64,000 nucleotides of DNA from Chloroflexota bacterium (lineage in GTDB: Bacteria > Chloroflexota > Anaerolineae > Aggregatilineales > Phototrophicaceae), in assembly GCA_011525385.1 (NCBI GenBank), contig WTGF01000086.1, forward strand, positions 1-64,000, in the 5' to 3' direction. The notes under the pieces are model-generated. The model was given only the letters and a program-made list of their open reading frames with translations. It did not search any database and was not told the origin of the DNA. The first letter of the stretch is position 1. Each line of letters begins with the position of its first letter. The translations under genes and the position numbers were made by a program. This document shows, piece after piece, positions 18,964 through 27,158 of this stretch.

Positions 18964-20274
18964 TTAACAATCAAGAGGCAAGCTCGTTATAGTCCGGTCT
19001 TTGAGCAAGTCGATGATCTGCTGAAGGTCATCTTCAGTTTGCAAGGTCGCGTTTTGGAAAGCGGGATCTATGGAATTCAGGTTGTTGGCGTGGTAGCCCA
19101 TAGTTGCTTCCGGATCTTTGAGCACATGACCGGTCAAGACGCCGACCACGGTGTCTCCGGGTGATATGACGCCGCTCTCAACCAGCTTCTTGGCGCCGGC
19201 GACGGAGCAGGCAGAGGCAGGTTCGCAGCCGATGCCGACGCCGTCGACGATGGCTTTGGCATCCATGATTTGCTGATCGCTAACTTGCTCCACGACGCCC
19301 CCCGTCCATTCCAGCGTGCGGATCGCCTTCTGCAGGTTCACGGGATTGCCTATCTTAATCGCGGTCGCGATCGTCCGCGCCTCGACCGCCTGGAAGTCCT
19401 TGAACCCGCCAGCGAAATGCCGATATAAAGGATTCGCCCCTTCCGCTTGAATAATGGCCAGGCGCGGCATCCGGTCGATCAGGCCGAGATCCAGCATTTC
19501 CAGCAGTCCTTTGCCGAAGGCGGAACTGTTGCCTAAATTGCCGCCTGGCACGACAATCCAGTCGGGCGCCTGCCAGCGCAACTGTTGCAGTGTCTCGAAC
19601 ATGATCGATTTCTGCCCTTCGAGCCGAAAGGGATTCACGGAGTTTAGAATATAGATTCGCAAGCGCTCGGCGACTTCGCGGACGAGCGCCATATTACGGT
19701 CGAAATCGGCATTGATTTGTAAACATGTCGCGCCATAGGCGATGCCTTGCGCCAGCTTTCCCAAGGCAATCTGCTGATTCTGCAGGAACACGATACCTTG
19801 CATGTTTGCGCGCGCGGCATAAGACGCCATGGACGCGGAGGTGTTGCCGGTCGAGGCGCAAGCGACGCGATCCATGCCAAGAATCCTGGCTTGCGTAACA
19901 CCGGTTGTCATGCCGCGGTCCTTAAAGGAGCCGGTTGGATTCTCGCCTTCGTGCTTGAGATAGAGCGTATCGACGCCGATATACGAGGCCAGGCGCGGCA
20001 AGTGGTACAGGTTGGTGTTGCCTTCCGCCCGGCTGACGATGCGCTCGTCGTCGATGCCGGGATAAATCATTTCCTTAAACCGCCATACGCCGCTATTGTA
20101 AGGAAATTTGAGCGTTCCCAGTCTGTTGTCAAAGAACGCTCGTGTCAGTTCCGCAGTGGATTCGCGGAAATCATGCCTGACATCAAGCAAGCCCCCGCAA
20201 CGCTCGCAGTCGTAAATGACTCGGTCGATTGGGTATTGTCCCCCGCAATCGATACATTGTAGTATGCTTGGCAT
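18964..20274 (-). CDS. thrC: Threonine synthase
   Basis: PLP-dependent conversion of O-phosphohomoserine to threonine and phosphate. An N-terminal zinc-ribbon-like segment has C7/C10 and C23/C26. The PLP lysine is K118 in TGSFKDRG. Phosphate-binding and substrate blocks (CASTGNTSASMASYAARA, PGGNLGNSSAFGKG) follow. The 436-residue length is normal for the short bacterial/archaeal class. It is transcribed toward metB and away from homoserine kinase. In plants this enzyme class competes with cystathionine gamma-synthase for the same substrate, and both genes being next to each other here fits that branch point. Confidence 0.94.
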   Translation of the reverse strand: MPSILQCIDCGGQYPIDRVIYDCERCGGLLDVRHDFRESTAELTRAFFDNRLGTLKFPYNSGVWRFKEMIYPGIDDERIVSRAEGNTNLYHLPRLASYIGVDTLYLKHEGENPTGSFKDRGMTTGVTQARILGMDRVACASTGNTSASMASYAARANMQGIVFLQNQQIALGKLAQGIAYGATCLQINADFDRNMALVREVAERLRIYILNSVNPFRLEGQKSIMFETLQQLRWQAPDWIVVPGGNLGNSSAFGKGLLEMLDLGLIDRMPRLAIIQAEGANPLYRHFAGGFKDFQAVEARTIATAIKIGNPVNLQKAIRTLEWTGGVVEQVSDQQIMDAKAIVDGVGIGCEPASACSVAGAKKLVESGVISPGDTVVGVLTGHVLKDPEATMGYHANNLNSIDPAFQNATLQTEDDLQQIIDLLKDRTITSLPLDC

Positions 20275-20302
20275 TCGGTCGGCCTCTCGTTACGAAACCG
20301 CA

Positions 20303-20388
20303 GCCGCTCGGCAATAGCGAAAAAGTCTGACGCGCTCACAGAAAATAATAAGCCTCCTCGCCGCATGAGCGACGCGGTTTATCAAAAA
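20303..20388 (+). repeat. Dispersed structured element, copy a
   Basis: Begins GCCGCTCGGC and contains CGCGCTCACAGAAAATAA, then the hairpin AAGCC..TCGC-loop-GCGA..GGTTT. It lacks ~12 bases of the middle present in copies b and d. It stands in direct tandem with copy b in the thrC-thrB divergent region. Other copies are at 29766-29860 and 53341-53440. Confidence 0.65.
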
Positions 20389-20486
20389 GCCGCTCGGCGC
20401 GTAACCGGCGAAAGGGTCCCAAGAATGTCGCGTTCACAGAAAATAACAAGCCTTCTGCTTGCATGAGCAAGAGGGTTTGTCAAATA
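20389..20486 (+). repeat. Dispersed structured element, copy b
   Basis: Full-length copy beginning GCCGCTCGGCGCGTAACCGG. The hairpin is ACAAGCC..CTTGC-ATGA-GCAAG..GGTTTGT. The inner stem differs from the other copies but stays paired. It ends 21 bases before the thrB start and could be in its 5' leader. Confidence 0.65.
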
Positions 20487-20490
20487 AGAT

Positions 20491-20506
20491 AAGGATAGCG
20501 ATCCTT
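20491..20506 (+). promoter_or_regulatory. Hairpin covering the thrB ribosome binding site
   Basis: AAGGAT-AGCG-ATCCTT is a perfect 6-bp stem with a 4-base loop ending one base before the thrB ATG. The only Shine-Dalgarno-like sequence (AAGGA) is in the 5' arm, so translation would need the stem to open. Confidence 0.45.
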
Positions 20507-20507
20507 C

Positions 20508-21449
20508 ATGTCATTTTCCAGAGCCGAAGCCTTTGCGCCGGCCACCGTTGCGAACCTCGGCGTCGGTTTCGATATCCTGGGACTGGCCTTAGAAGGCATG
20601 GGCGACCGCGCCATCGTCGAATTCCAAGAGTCATCCAAGATCCTCATTAGCAAGATCGAAGGAGACGGCGGCAGGCTGCCGCGCGATCCCGAAAAGAATG
20701 TCGCATCCGTTTCCGCCAGGGCTTTCCTTGAACATATGGGTGAAAAGCGCGGCCTGCGCATTGAGCTCTTTAAGGGCTTGCCGCTATCCAGCGGCGTTGG
20801 GAGCAGCGCCGCAAGCGCTGTAGTCACGGTTGTCGCATTAAACAAGCTATATGGCGAACCATTTCGCCGCGAGCAACTGCTGCCATTCTGTTTGGAAGGC
20901 GAAGCGCTGGTCAGCGGCTATCATGCGGACAACGTGGCGCCTTGCCTGCTGGGGGGCATCACTCTGGTTGCCGGGATTACAGTTGAGGCCATCCAGCCAT
21001 TGCCGATCCCAGATAACTTGCATCTGGCTTTGGTTACGCCAGAGATCGCGATTCCGACTGCCGAAGCCCGCGCTGTGATGCCCTCGCATGTCAGTTTGCC
21101 GACGCTCATCCACCAGACCGGCAAAGTGGCGCGTCTGATTGATGCTTTACACCGCGGCGATTTGCCGGCGATGGCCGAAGCGATGGAAAACGATCTCGTT
21201 GCTGAACCGGCGCGCGCCAGCCTGATGCCGCATTTGCAGGCAGTGCGCAAGGCGGCGAAAGGGTGCGGCGCCTTAGCCGTCTTCATCGGAGGCGCCGGAC
21301 CGACACTCTGCGCGCTCTGCGATGCGAAGTCAGTGGCGGAAAAGGTTGCCGGCGCCATGAAGAAGGTCTACAGCGACAGAGAACTTGAATCCCGGGCGCT
21401 ATCCACCCGGGTGGACCGCCGCGGTTCCATTGTAATTCAGGCCGAATGA
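20508..21449 (+). CDS. thrB: Homoserine kinase
   Basis: GHMP-family kinase making O-phosphohomoserine from homoserine and ATP. The ATP-binding motif GLPLSSGVGSSAASA is at residues 90-104, and APATVANLGVGFD is at 10-22. The 313-residue length is standard. Its product feeds threonine synthase (divergent neighbour) and possibly the plant-like cystathionine gamma-synthase at 17376. The start codon is immediately behind a hairpin that sequesters the ribosome binding site, and two copies of a dispersed structured element lie upstream. Confidence 0.94.
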   Translation: MSFSRAEAFAPATVANLGVGFDILGLALEGMGDRAIVEFQESSKILISKIEGDGGRLPRDPEKNVASVSARAFLEHMGEKRGLRIELFKGLPLSSGVGSSAASAVVTVVALNKLYGEPFRREQLLPFCLEGEALVSGYHADNVAPCLLGGITLVAGITVEAIQPLPIPDNLHLALVTPEIAIPTAEARAVMPSHVSLPTLIHQTGKVARLIDALHRGDLPAMAEAMENDLVAEPARASLMPHLQAVRKAAKGCGALAVFIGGAGPTLCALCDAKSVAEKVAGAMKKVYSDRELESRALSTRVDRRGSIVIQAE

Positions 21450-21476
21450 CTTGGCATGGAGGCGATTGTGAAATTC

Positions 21477-21505
21477 TTGACAATCTCGGCCGCGCTCTTT
21501 ATACT
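21477..21505 (+). promoter_or_regulatory. Strong sigma70-type promoter for iscX-nuo genes
   Basis: TTGACA (21477-21482), exactly 17 bases, TATACT (21500-21505). Transcription from about 21512 would read iscX at 21637 and on through nuoB, nuoCD and nuoI. Confidence 0.7.
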
Positions 21506-21636
21506 TGCTGCACAATGCGGTGAATCGGCATGAAAGTCAATGATGGGCAAAGGGCTTGCCGAACTCTTGACAGGTTCTGCATTTGGAGCGTCCTTAAGGG
21601 AGCGCAAGCGCGCTGCCGTGTTAGAATAGGTTGATC

Positions 21637-21849
21637 ATGAGCCGCCAGCGCCTGGATTGGGATTCGACCTATGAAATCGTTTTGGCATTGAGGGATCTTT
21701 ATCCAAATACAGTCTTGGAAGATTTGTCGTTGGATGATCTGAACGCGCGCATCCTCGGGCTGCCCGGTTTTTCTGATGACCCCGAGTTGGTCAATGACGC
21801 GATTTTGCGAGCGATTCTGCGAGAATGGTACGAGGAGATCGGTGACTAG
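21637..21849 (+). CDS. iscX: IscX-like Fe-S assembly adaptor
   Basis: A 70-residue acidic protein with the IscX/YfhJ pattern: LDWDSTYEIVLALRDLYP, then LDDLNARILGLPGF.DDPE and a final LREWYEEI. In other bacteria IscX binds IscS and modulates iron and sulfur delivery. The ATG at 21637 is preferred to an upstream TTG; its ribosome binding site is weak. The stop codon directly abuts the nuoB ATG. Standing first in a cluster of Fe-S complex I subunits followed by an Mrp carrier, it probably supports maturation of those clusters. Confidence 0.82.
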   Translation: MSRQRLDWDSTYEIVLALRDLYPNTVLEDLSLDDLNARILGLPGFSDDPELVNDAILRAILREWYEEIGD

Positions 21850-22734
21850 ATGGACTTGAACCTGCAAGAGTTAGAGAGAACCGAGTTTCCCGTTCCGGCC
21901 GAATTGGAAAACAATATCGCGATCACCAGTCTCAGCCAACTGTATAATTGGGGCCGGCGCAATTCCATGTGGCCGATGCTGTTTGGCTTGGCTTGCTGCG
22001 CAATCGAAATGATCGCCACGGCGTCTTCTCGCTTCGACTTCTCCCGATTTGGTTTCGAGGTGATGCGGGCGACCCCTCGTCAAGCTGATCTGATGATCGT
22101 TTCCGGCACGGTAACCAAAAAGATGGTAGTGCCGATTGTGCGCTTGTATAACCAGATGCCGGAACCGAAATATGTTTTGGCGATGGGCGCCTGCGCGAGC
22201 GGGGGAGGCCCTTTCAAGGAAGGCTACAACGTTGTTTCCGGCATTGACAAATACCTGCCGGTCGATGTCTATGTGCCCGGGTGCCCGCCTACGCCCCAGG
22301 CGCTGCTCTTTGGCATGATAGCTCTGCAGCGGAAAATCGACGGTCAGAGCATCGCCAATGGCGATGACGTGCCTTGGTATGGCATAGGACCTGCCGAACC
22401 GACTCCCGTGCCGGTATTGGGTCCCGACATCATTGATCCGCGTCAGATGGATATGATCCGGCGTCAAGCGGAAGCGGCGGCTGAAGATATGGCCGAGGTA
22501 GGGCAACGTGAATTGCCCAGCGCGACGCAACTGGTGGCGGCGAAGGTGGCAACTGTGGAGGCTACAGGCGCAGCAAGCACGGCGGTTTCGGATGACGCTC
22601 TCAGTTTTGTCTTGCCGACCGGCGGGAATCCCTGGACCGAAGCCGAAGAGATTCGTGAAAAGCGACGCCTGCGCGCTCTGGCAAGAAAAGCGGTTCGCGC
22701 TTCGCGCAGGGCGGCGGAAGCAGAAGAGGAATAG
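21850..22734 (+). CDS. nuoB: NADH-quinone oxidoreductase subunit B with C-terminal extension
   Basis: Carries the terminal N2 [4Fe-4S] cluster next to the quinone site. The ligands are visible: C49/C50 in LACCAIEM, C115 in GACASGG, C145 in VPGCPPTP. Family members end near residue 170-190. This one has about 110 more residues: a low-complexity Ala/Val/Thr linker and a charged tail with [13 protein letters not shown] and [12 protein letters not shown] very similar tail ends NuoI two genes downstream. The order iscX-nuoB-nuoCD-nuoI is tight. nuoA is missing from its usual upstream place. Confidence 0.93.
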   Translation: MDLNLQELERTEFPVPAELENNIAITSLSQLYNWGRRNSMWPMLFGLACCAIEMIATASSRFDFSRFGFEVMRATPRQADLMIVSGTVTKKMVVPIVRLYNQMPEPKYVLAMGACASGGGPFKEGYNVVSGIDKYLPVDVYVPGCPPTPQALLFGMIALQRKIDGQSIANGDDVPWYGIGPAEPTPVPVLGPDIIDPRQMDMIRRQAEAAAEDMAEVGQRELPSATQLVAAKVATVEATGAASTAVSDDALSFVLPTGGNPWTEAEEIREKRRLRALARKAVRASRRAAEAEEE

Positions 22735-22740
22735 CGCAAT

Positions 22741-24621
22741 ATGGTGAGTCCTGTTTTAGCCCCGGATGATGTTGTCACGGCCCTGTCAATTGAAGACTCA
22801 ATTGCTTATCTGAAGTCAAAGCATCCCGACGCGGTCACTGATGACGAGCGCGAAGGATATTCGGGGGTCGTTGTGCAAGCGAGCGAGCTGCTCAAGGTAG
22901 CTAGCGCGATACGGGATGATCTTGGCTTCGACTATCTTTCCAGCGCTACCGCGGTCGATTACCTGGGCGCAGGCGATCACATGGAGATGGTTTACCACGC
23001 CTACCGCACGAGCGGCGGCGGCGCGCTGGTCTTCAAAGCGCAGACGGAACGTGAAAAGCCCGAGATTCCTTCGTTGGTACCCGTGTGGCGCGGAGCGGAT
23101 TTTCAAGAGCGCGAGGCCTGGGATCTATATGGCATCAAGTTTCCCGGCCACCCGAATCTGCGCCGGATTCTGATGTGGGAGGGTTTCCAGGGTCATCCGA
23201 TGCGCAAGGATTGGCGCGAAGCTTATTACGAAGAAGAACAGAAGCCATTTGACAACCGCTGGCCGGGCGGGCATGTTCACCGGTCCGAAGAAAAGAACGT
23301 CTTCGGCAAGAATGTGACCTATCCACCTGATATCGACCTCAATCGTTTGATGGATACTTCCGAGAGCGAGGTATACGCTTCGCTTGGTTTGGGAGTCGAT
23401 GTCGAGCGCATACTGGACAAGGATGGCTTCGAGACAAACGAACTCGTCGTTAACATGGGTCCGCATCACCCCAGTACGCATGGCGTCTTTCGTATGGTGC
23501 TGACGGTTGATGGCGAAACCGTGACTTCGTTGGAACCGGTCATGGGTTACTTGCATCGGAACCACGAAAAGATCGGCGAGCGCAATACTTATCTGCACAA
23601 TATTCCCTTTACCGATCGACTTGATTACATCTCGAGCATGGGCAATAACCACGGCTATGTGCTCGCCGTGGAACAGTTGATGAGCCTGGGCAGGAAGTAC
23701 AATCCGCCGACTTATCGCTGTGAGGCGATTCGCGTGATGATGGTAGAGCTAAGCCGTATTGTGAATCATTTGTGGGCGATCGGCTTCTGGTTGAATGACA
23801 TTGGCGCCTTCTTCACGCCCGTTCTGTATTTCATACAGGAACGCGAACGAATTCTTGATTTCTTCGAAGCGGTGGCGGGCAGCCGCATGATGTGCAATTA
23901 CATGCGTTTCGGCGGGCTATTTGGTGATTTGCCCGAGCGCATCAAGAGCGTCAGCAACCTGACTAACGATCGCGTTCGCGATTACAATACCATGCAGTTC
24001 CTGACCGAAATGGTCAATGAACGCATCCCGCGCACGATTGACGAGTTGGAACAGCTCTTGACGCAGAACGAGATTCTGCTGGAGCGCTCCATTGGCGTGG
24101 GCATCCTGAGCGGGGATGACGCCATCAATTACAGCGCGGCGGGTCCATTGTTGCGCGGTAGCGGCGTTGCCTACGATGTTCGCCGCGCCGATCCCTATAG
24201 CATCTACCCGGAACTGGACTTTGATGTCGCGGTGGAAGAAGACGGCGACATGTACGCCCGCTACCGAGTGCGGGTCACCGAATTGCGGGAAAGCGTGCGC
24301 ATTCTCAAGCAGATTTTGCCGCGCCTGGAGGCGACAAGCGGCGAGTCCATTTGGGCGGACGGAAAGCCGGGGGCATATGCGCCTCGCGTTCCCTTCGGCG
24401 AGTCCTATGGGCGGGTCGAGAACGGAAAAGGCGAGTTGGGCTATTACCTGGTGTCGGCCGGGGGCCGGGGCGGGTCATCCAATCCCTGGCGCTATCATGT
24501 GCGAGCGCCCAGTTTCATCAATTTGACGCCTATGGGTTTGATGAGTAGCGGGTACAAGGTGGCGGATATCGTCGGCATTCTGGGCAGCATTGATATCGTA
24601 CTTGGGGAAACCGATCGCTAG
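22741..24621 (+). CDS. nuoCD: Fused NADH-quinone oxidoreductase subunits C and D
   Basis: 626 residues. The N-terminal part (about 15-200) is the 30-kDa NuoC domain (YLSSATAVDYLG, REAWDLYGIKFPGHPNLRRIL). The C-terminal part (about 230-626) is the 49-kDa NuoD domain, with NMGPHHPSTHGVFR, GYLHRNHEKIGE and the conserved C-terminal DIVLGETDR. Together they form part of the quinone-reducing peripheral arm. NuoCD fusions are known in several phyla. The gene starts 7 bases after nuoB stops. The linker shows no frameshift, so the fusion is genuine. Confidence 0.95.
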   Translation: MVSPVLAPDDVVTALSIEDSIAYLKSKHPDAVTDDEREGYSGVVVQASELLKVASAIRDDLGFDYLSSATAVDYLGAGDHMEMVYHAYRTSGGGALVFKAQTEREKPEIPSLVPVWRGADFQEREAWDLYGIKFPGHPNLRRILMWEGFQGHPMRKDWREAYYEEEQKPFDNRWPGGHVHRSEEKNVFGKNVTYPPDIDLNRLMDTSESEVYASLGLGVDVERILDKDGFETNELVVNMGPHHPSTHGVFRMVLTVDGETVTSLEPVMGYLHRNHEKIGERNTYLHNIPFTDRLDYISSMGNNHGYVLAVEQLMSLGRKYNPPTYRCEAIRVMMVELSRIVNHLWAIGFWLNDIGAFFTPVLYFIQERERILDFFEAVAGSRMMCNYMRFGGLFGDLPERIKSVSNLTNDRVRDYNTMQFLTEMVNERIPRTIDELEQLLTQNEILLERSIGVGILSGDDAINYSAAGPLLRGSGVAYDVRRADPYSIYPELDFDVAVEEDGDMYARYRVRVTELRESVRILKQILPRLEATSGESIWADGKPGAYAPRVPFGESYGRVENGKGELGYYLVSAGGRGGSSNPWRYHVRAPSFINLTPMGLMSSGYKVADIVGILGSIDIVLGETDR

Positions 24622-24687
24622 AGAGATCTCGGCATCAGAAACCGGATGCCGCAAAGAGCAGCGAACAAGGCAAGTCTAGGAGAGAAC

Positions 24688-25521
24688 ATGTACGGAACGG
24701 GTTTGGCAAAAGGACTGATGCTGACCTTGCGACATTTCATCGACTCATTCGTCGATGACCTGCGCTATGGCTTGCGGAAGTATTCGCACGCGACCGACAA
24801 TTTCGGCCTCCGACAAGGGACTGAAGCAAAGGGTGTCATCACGGTCCAGTATCCCGATGAGAAGGTGGCGGTGCCGGAACGCTTTCGCTTTGTGCCCTTC
24901 CTGATTGTTGAGGACGAAGATCATCCAACCCGGAGCGGAAAAGACTGGTGCACCAGTTGTGGCATTTGCGCCAAAGTTTGCCCGCCGCAGTGCATTTGGA
25001 TCGTGCGCGGAAATGACCCGGATACCGGACGACCGGTGCCGGAACCCGAGGCGTTTTTCATCGATATCGACATCTGCATGAACTGCGGTTATTGCGCCGA
25101 GTATTGCCCCTTCGACGCGATAAAGATGGACCACGACTACGAATTAGCCAGTTACGATCGTACCAGCCACCACATTCACGATAAAGAAAAGCTGTCCAAA
25201 CCCGCTTCATATTGGCGCGACATTGCTCCGACGCGCGCTTATGAAGAGATGTTGGTCCGCGGCACTTGGGAACATAAAGATGCCGCCAAGGAGGCGCGGC
25301 GAGGCGCTGCCAGCCCCCGCAGTAGTTCTCGCGCGCCGGCTACGCAAGCTGAGGCTGCCCCGGCCGCGGTTTCGACAAGCGCTGAGGCAGCGGCAGCGCC
25401 CGCCCCATCCACAACCGCAGAAGGCGCGACGCCCTGGAGCGAAGACGAAGCCAAACGCGAAGAGCGTCGGCGGAAAGCCCTCGAACGCAAAGCGAAGCGC
25501 GCCGCCAGGAGCGGCGGGTAA
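24688..25521 (+). CDS. nuoI: NADH-quinone oxidoreductase subunit I with C-terminal extension
   Basis: 8Fe ferredoxin-like subunit linking the peripheral arm to NuoB. The two cluster motifs are C88/C91/C94/C98 and C130/C133/C136/C140. The start at 24688 follows AGGAGAG; an earlier in-frame ATG at 24646 lacks such a site. The chain is 277 residues, with about 70 extra C-terminal residues. These are an Ala/Pro/Ser/Thr linker and then PWSEDEAKREERR and ERKAKRAAR, matching the NuoB tail. No other nuo genes follow in the window. Confidence 0.94.
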   Translation: MYGTGLAKGLMLTLRHFIDSFVDDLRYGLRKYSHATDNFGLRQGTEAKGVITVQYPDEKVAVPERFRFVPFLIVEDEDHPTRSGKDWCTSCGICAKVCPPQCIWIVRGNDPDTGRPVPEPEAFFIDIDICMNCGYCAEYCPFDAIKMDHDYELASYDRTSHHIHDKEKLSKPASYWRDIAPTRAYEEMLVRGTWEHKDAAKEARRGAASPRSSSRAPATQAEAAPAAVSTSAEAAAAPAPSTTAEGATPWSEDEAKREERRRKALERKAKRAARSGG

Positions 25522-25630
25522 CGGAATTCCTCAACTACAATCGCAGGTTTGACCCAACTGCGCGAGCCCGTGCTGTAATTTTCGCTATATTCCCTTACAT
25601 ACGCGAAGTTGGTGGTCAAGGCGACTTGCA

Positions 25631-25659
25631 TTCGTCAATGGCCAGAAGAATGGTATAGT
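25631..25659 (+). promoter_or_regulatory. Probable extended -10 promoter for the Mrp gene
   Basis: TATAGT (25654-25659) is preceded by TGG, giving an extended -10. A weak -35 (TTCGTC, 25631-25636) lies 17 bases upstream. The gene begins at 25695. Confidence 0.4.
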
Positions 25660-25694
25660 ACGTCGAAGTCGGAATCGGATTCCCGAGGTTAAGC

Positions 25695-26747
25695 ATGAAA
25701 TCAGTCGAAGATCGAGTAATGGGGGCTTTGCGTACGGTAATCGAGCCCGAATTGAACCAGGATATCGTGACACTCGATATGGTACGGAACCTCCAGGTAG
25801 AGAATGGCGTCGCGGAGTTTACTATCGTCCTGACAACGCCCGCGTGTCCGCTGAAAGACGTGTTTGTGGAACGTTGTAACACCGCGTTGATCGGTGTAGT
25901 CGAAGGGATCAGCGAGGTGCGCATCAAATGGGACGCGCAAGTGCCGATGGATCGTCGCATACATGGCCGTCTGGACGTTCCGATGAATTCGATTGTCGCT
26001 ATAGCGAGCGGCAAGGGAGGCGTCGGGAAAAGCACCGTGGCGACGAACCTCGCCGTATCCCTGGCGGATGCCGGGGCTAGCGTGGGATTAATTGATGCGG
26101 ATATTCTCAACCCCAACATTCCGCAGATGTTCGGCTTGGGCAGCGGTCGGCCGAAGATCAGCAACAAGAAGATGCAGCCGCTGGAGGTCTATGGCGTCAA
26201 GCTCATTAGCACCGGTTTCCTGACCACACCGGAGAAACCGATGATCATGCGCGGACCGATGCTGCATAGCGCGATTCGTCAGTTTTTCACGGATGTAGAC
26301 TGGGGCAGGCTGGACTATATGATCGTGGACCTGCCGCCAGGCACGGGCGATGCGCCGCTCTCGCTGGCGCAGTCCTTCCCGTTGACGGGCAGCATCATTG
26401 TGACGCAGCCGCAGGCGGTCGCGGTTGCGGATGCTGTGCGCGCGGCCGCAATGTTTGACCAGTTGAACGTGCCGGTTTTGGGGGTCATTGAGAATATGTC
26501 GGGCGAGTTCTTTGGGAGCGGTGGCGGAGAGGCCTTCGCCAATCAGCGCGAGATTCCGTTTTTGGGACGCGTTCCGCTGGCAAGTGAAGTTCGCGAGGCT
26601 GGGGATCTTGGGCGCCCAGTAGCGATCCATGACCTCGATTCGGAGTCGGGCAGGGTCTTTCGTCAACTTTCCGAGCGCGTTGCCGCGCGCATCAGTGTGG
26701 CGATGTTACAGGGCGCCGATGTAGTGCCAATCAACATTATCGACTGA
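25695..26747 (+). CDS. mrp: Mrp/NBP35-type P-loop Fe-S carrier ATPase
   Basis: 350 residues. The N-terminal MIP18 (DUF59) domain covers about residues 8-90 and the ParA-like ATPase the rest. The deviant Walker A SGKGGVGKST is near 105-114, LIDADILNPNIPQMFGL gives Walker A', and DLPPGTGD follows. The family carries Fe-S clusters to apo-proteins; the mitochondrial relative Ind1 serves complex I. The C-terminal CPxC cluster motif expected after ENMS is absent (ENMSGEFFGSGGGE). Position beside iscX and nuo genes suggests a complex I maturation role (inference). Confidence 0.9.
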   Translation: MKSVEDRVMGALRTVIEPELNQDIVTLDMVRNLQVENGVAEFTIVLTTPACPLKDVFVERCNTALIGVVEGISEVRIKWDAQVPMDRRIHGRLDVPMNSIVAIASGKGGVGKSTVATNLAVSLADAGASVGLIDADILNPNIPQMFGLGSGRPKISNKKMQPLEVYGVKLISTGFLTTPEKPMIMRGPMLHSAIRQFFTDVDWGRLDYMIVDLPPGTGDAPLSLAQSFPLTGSIIVTQPQAVAVADAVRAAAMFDQLNVPVLGVIENMSGEFFGSGGGEAFANQREIPFLGRVPLASEVREAGDLGRPVAIHDLDSESGRVFRQLSERVAARISVAMLQGADVVPINIID

Positions 26748-26762
26748 GATCGATCAAGCGGG

Positions 26763-27044
26763 CTAGTCGTCCATGCCGATGACGCGGATTTCGTCGCTGT
26801 TGCCAGGCGGGTTATACTTGCCGACAAGCAACCAAAACAAGGCGCTTAGAATCAGTCCCAAGACAAAAGCCAGCAATGTCTCGTCGTGCAGGTCGTCCTT
26901 GATAAAGGCGTTGTGACGGATAATCAGCAGGCAGACAAGCACGAATCCGGCCACCAGTCGCCGACGCGCCGGTTCCGCGCGCTGTATCATGATAAGAAGC
27001 AGTGTGACCAGGACGGATATCAAAGCCAGGTAATTCAAGTCCAT
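26763..27044 (-). CDS. Small three-helix membrane protein of unknown function
   Basis: 93 residues with three predicted transmembrane segments: about 5-20 (LALISVLVTLLLIMI), 30-42 (LVAGFVLVCLLII) and 58-73 (LLAFVLGLILSALFWLLVG). A short acidic C-terminus (EIRVIGMDD) follows. No motif or family is recognised. It is convergent with mrp, 15 bases away, and divergent from the STAS gene. The composition is clearly that of a membrane protein rather than a chance frame. Confidence 0.6.
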   Translation of the reverse strand: MDLNYLALISVLVTLLLIMIQRAEPARRRLVAGFVLVCLLIIRHNAFIKDDLHDETLLAFVLGLILSALFWLLVGKYNPPGNSDEIRVIGMDD

Positions 27045-27158
27045 GTCAGTTAGCGGCCTCCGTCATAATGATCTGGTTTGATCGATTCCCAATTTCATAT
27101 CCCAAGCGCAGGCAATGCAGTATCATTGTAGCATGAGCGGATAATCGGTGGAAACAGG

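Noticed and set aside
18769-19164. 131-codon plus-strand ORF in the metB-thrC intergenic region
   Set aside because: It runs through palindromic repeats and the antisense of thrC, with no domain. Convergent gene ends make a coding gene here unlikely.
20303-20486. Dispersed element considered as c-di-GMP (GEMM) or another known riboswitch
   Set aside because: The superficially similar TGTCGCGCTCACAG and AAGCC blocks do not match the GEMM core or tetraloop-receptor order, and tandem copies lie between divergent genes. Left as unknown.
21530-21634. 34-codon Cys-containing ORF just upstream of iscX
   Set aside because: No ribosome binding site and no recognisable pattern. It probably lies in the 5' leader by chance.
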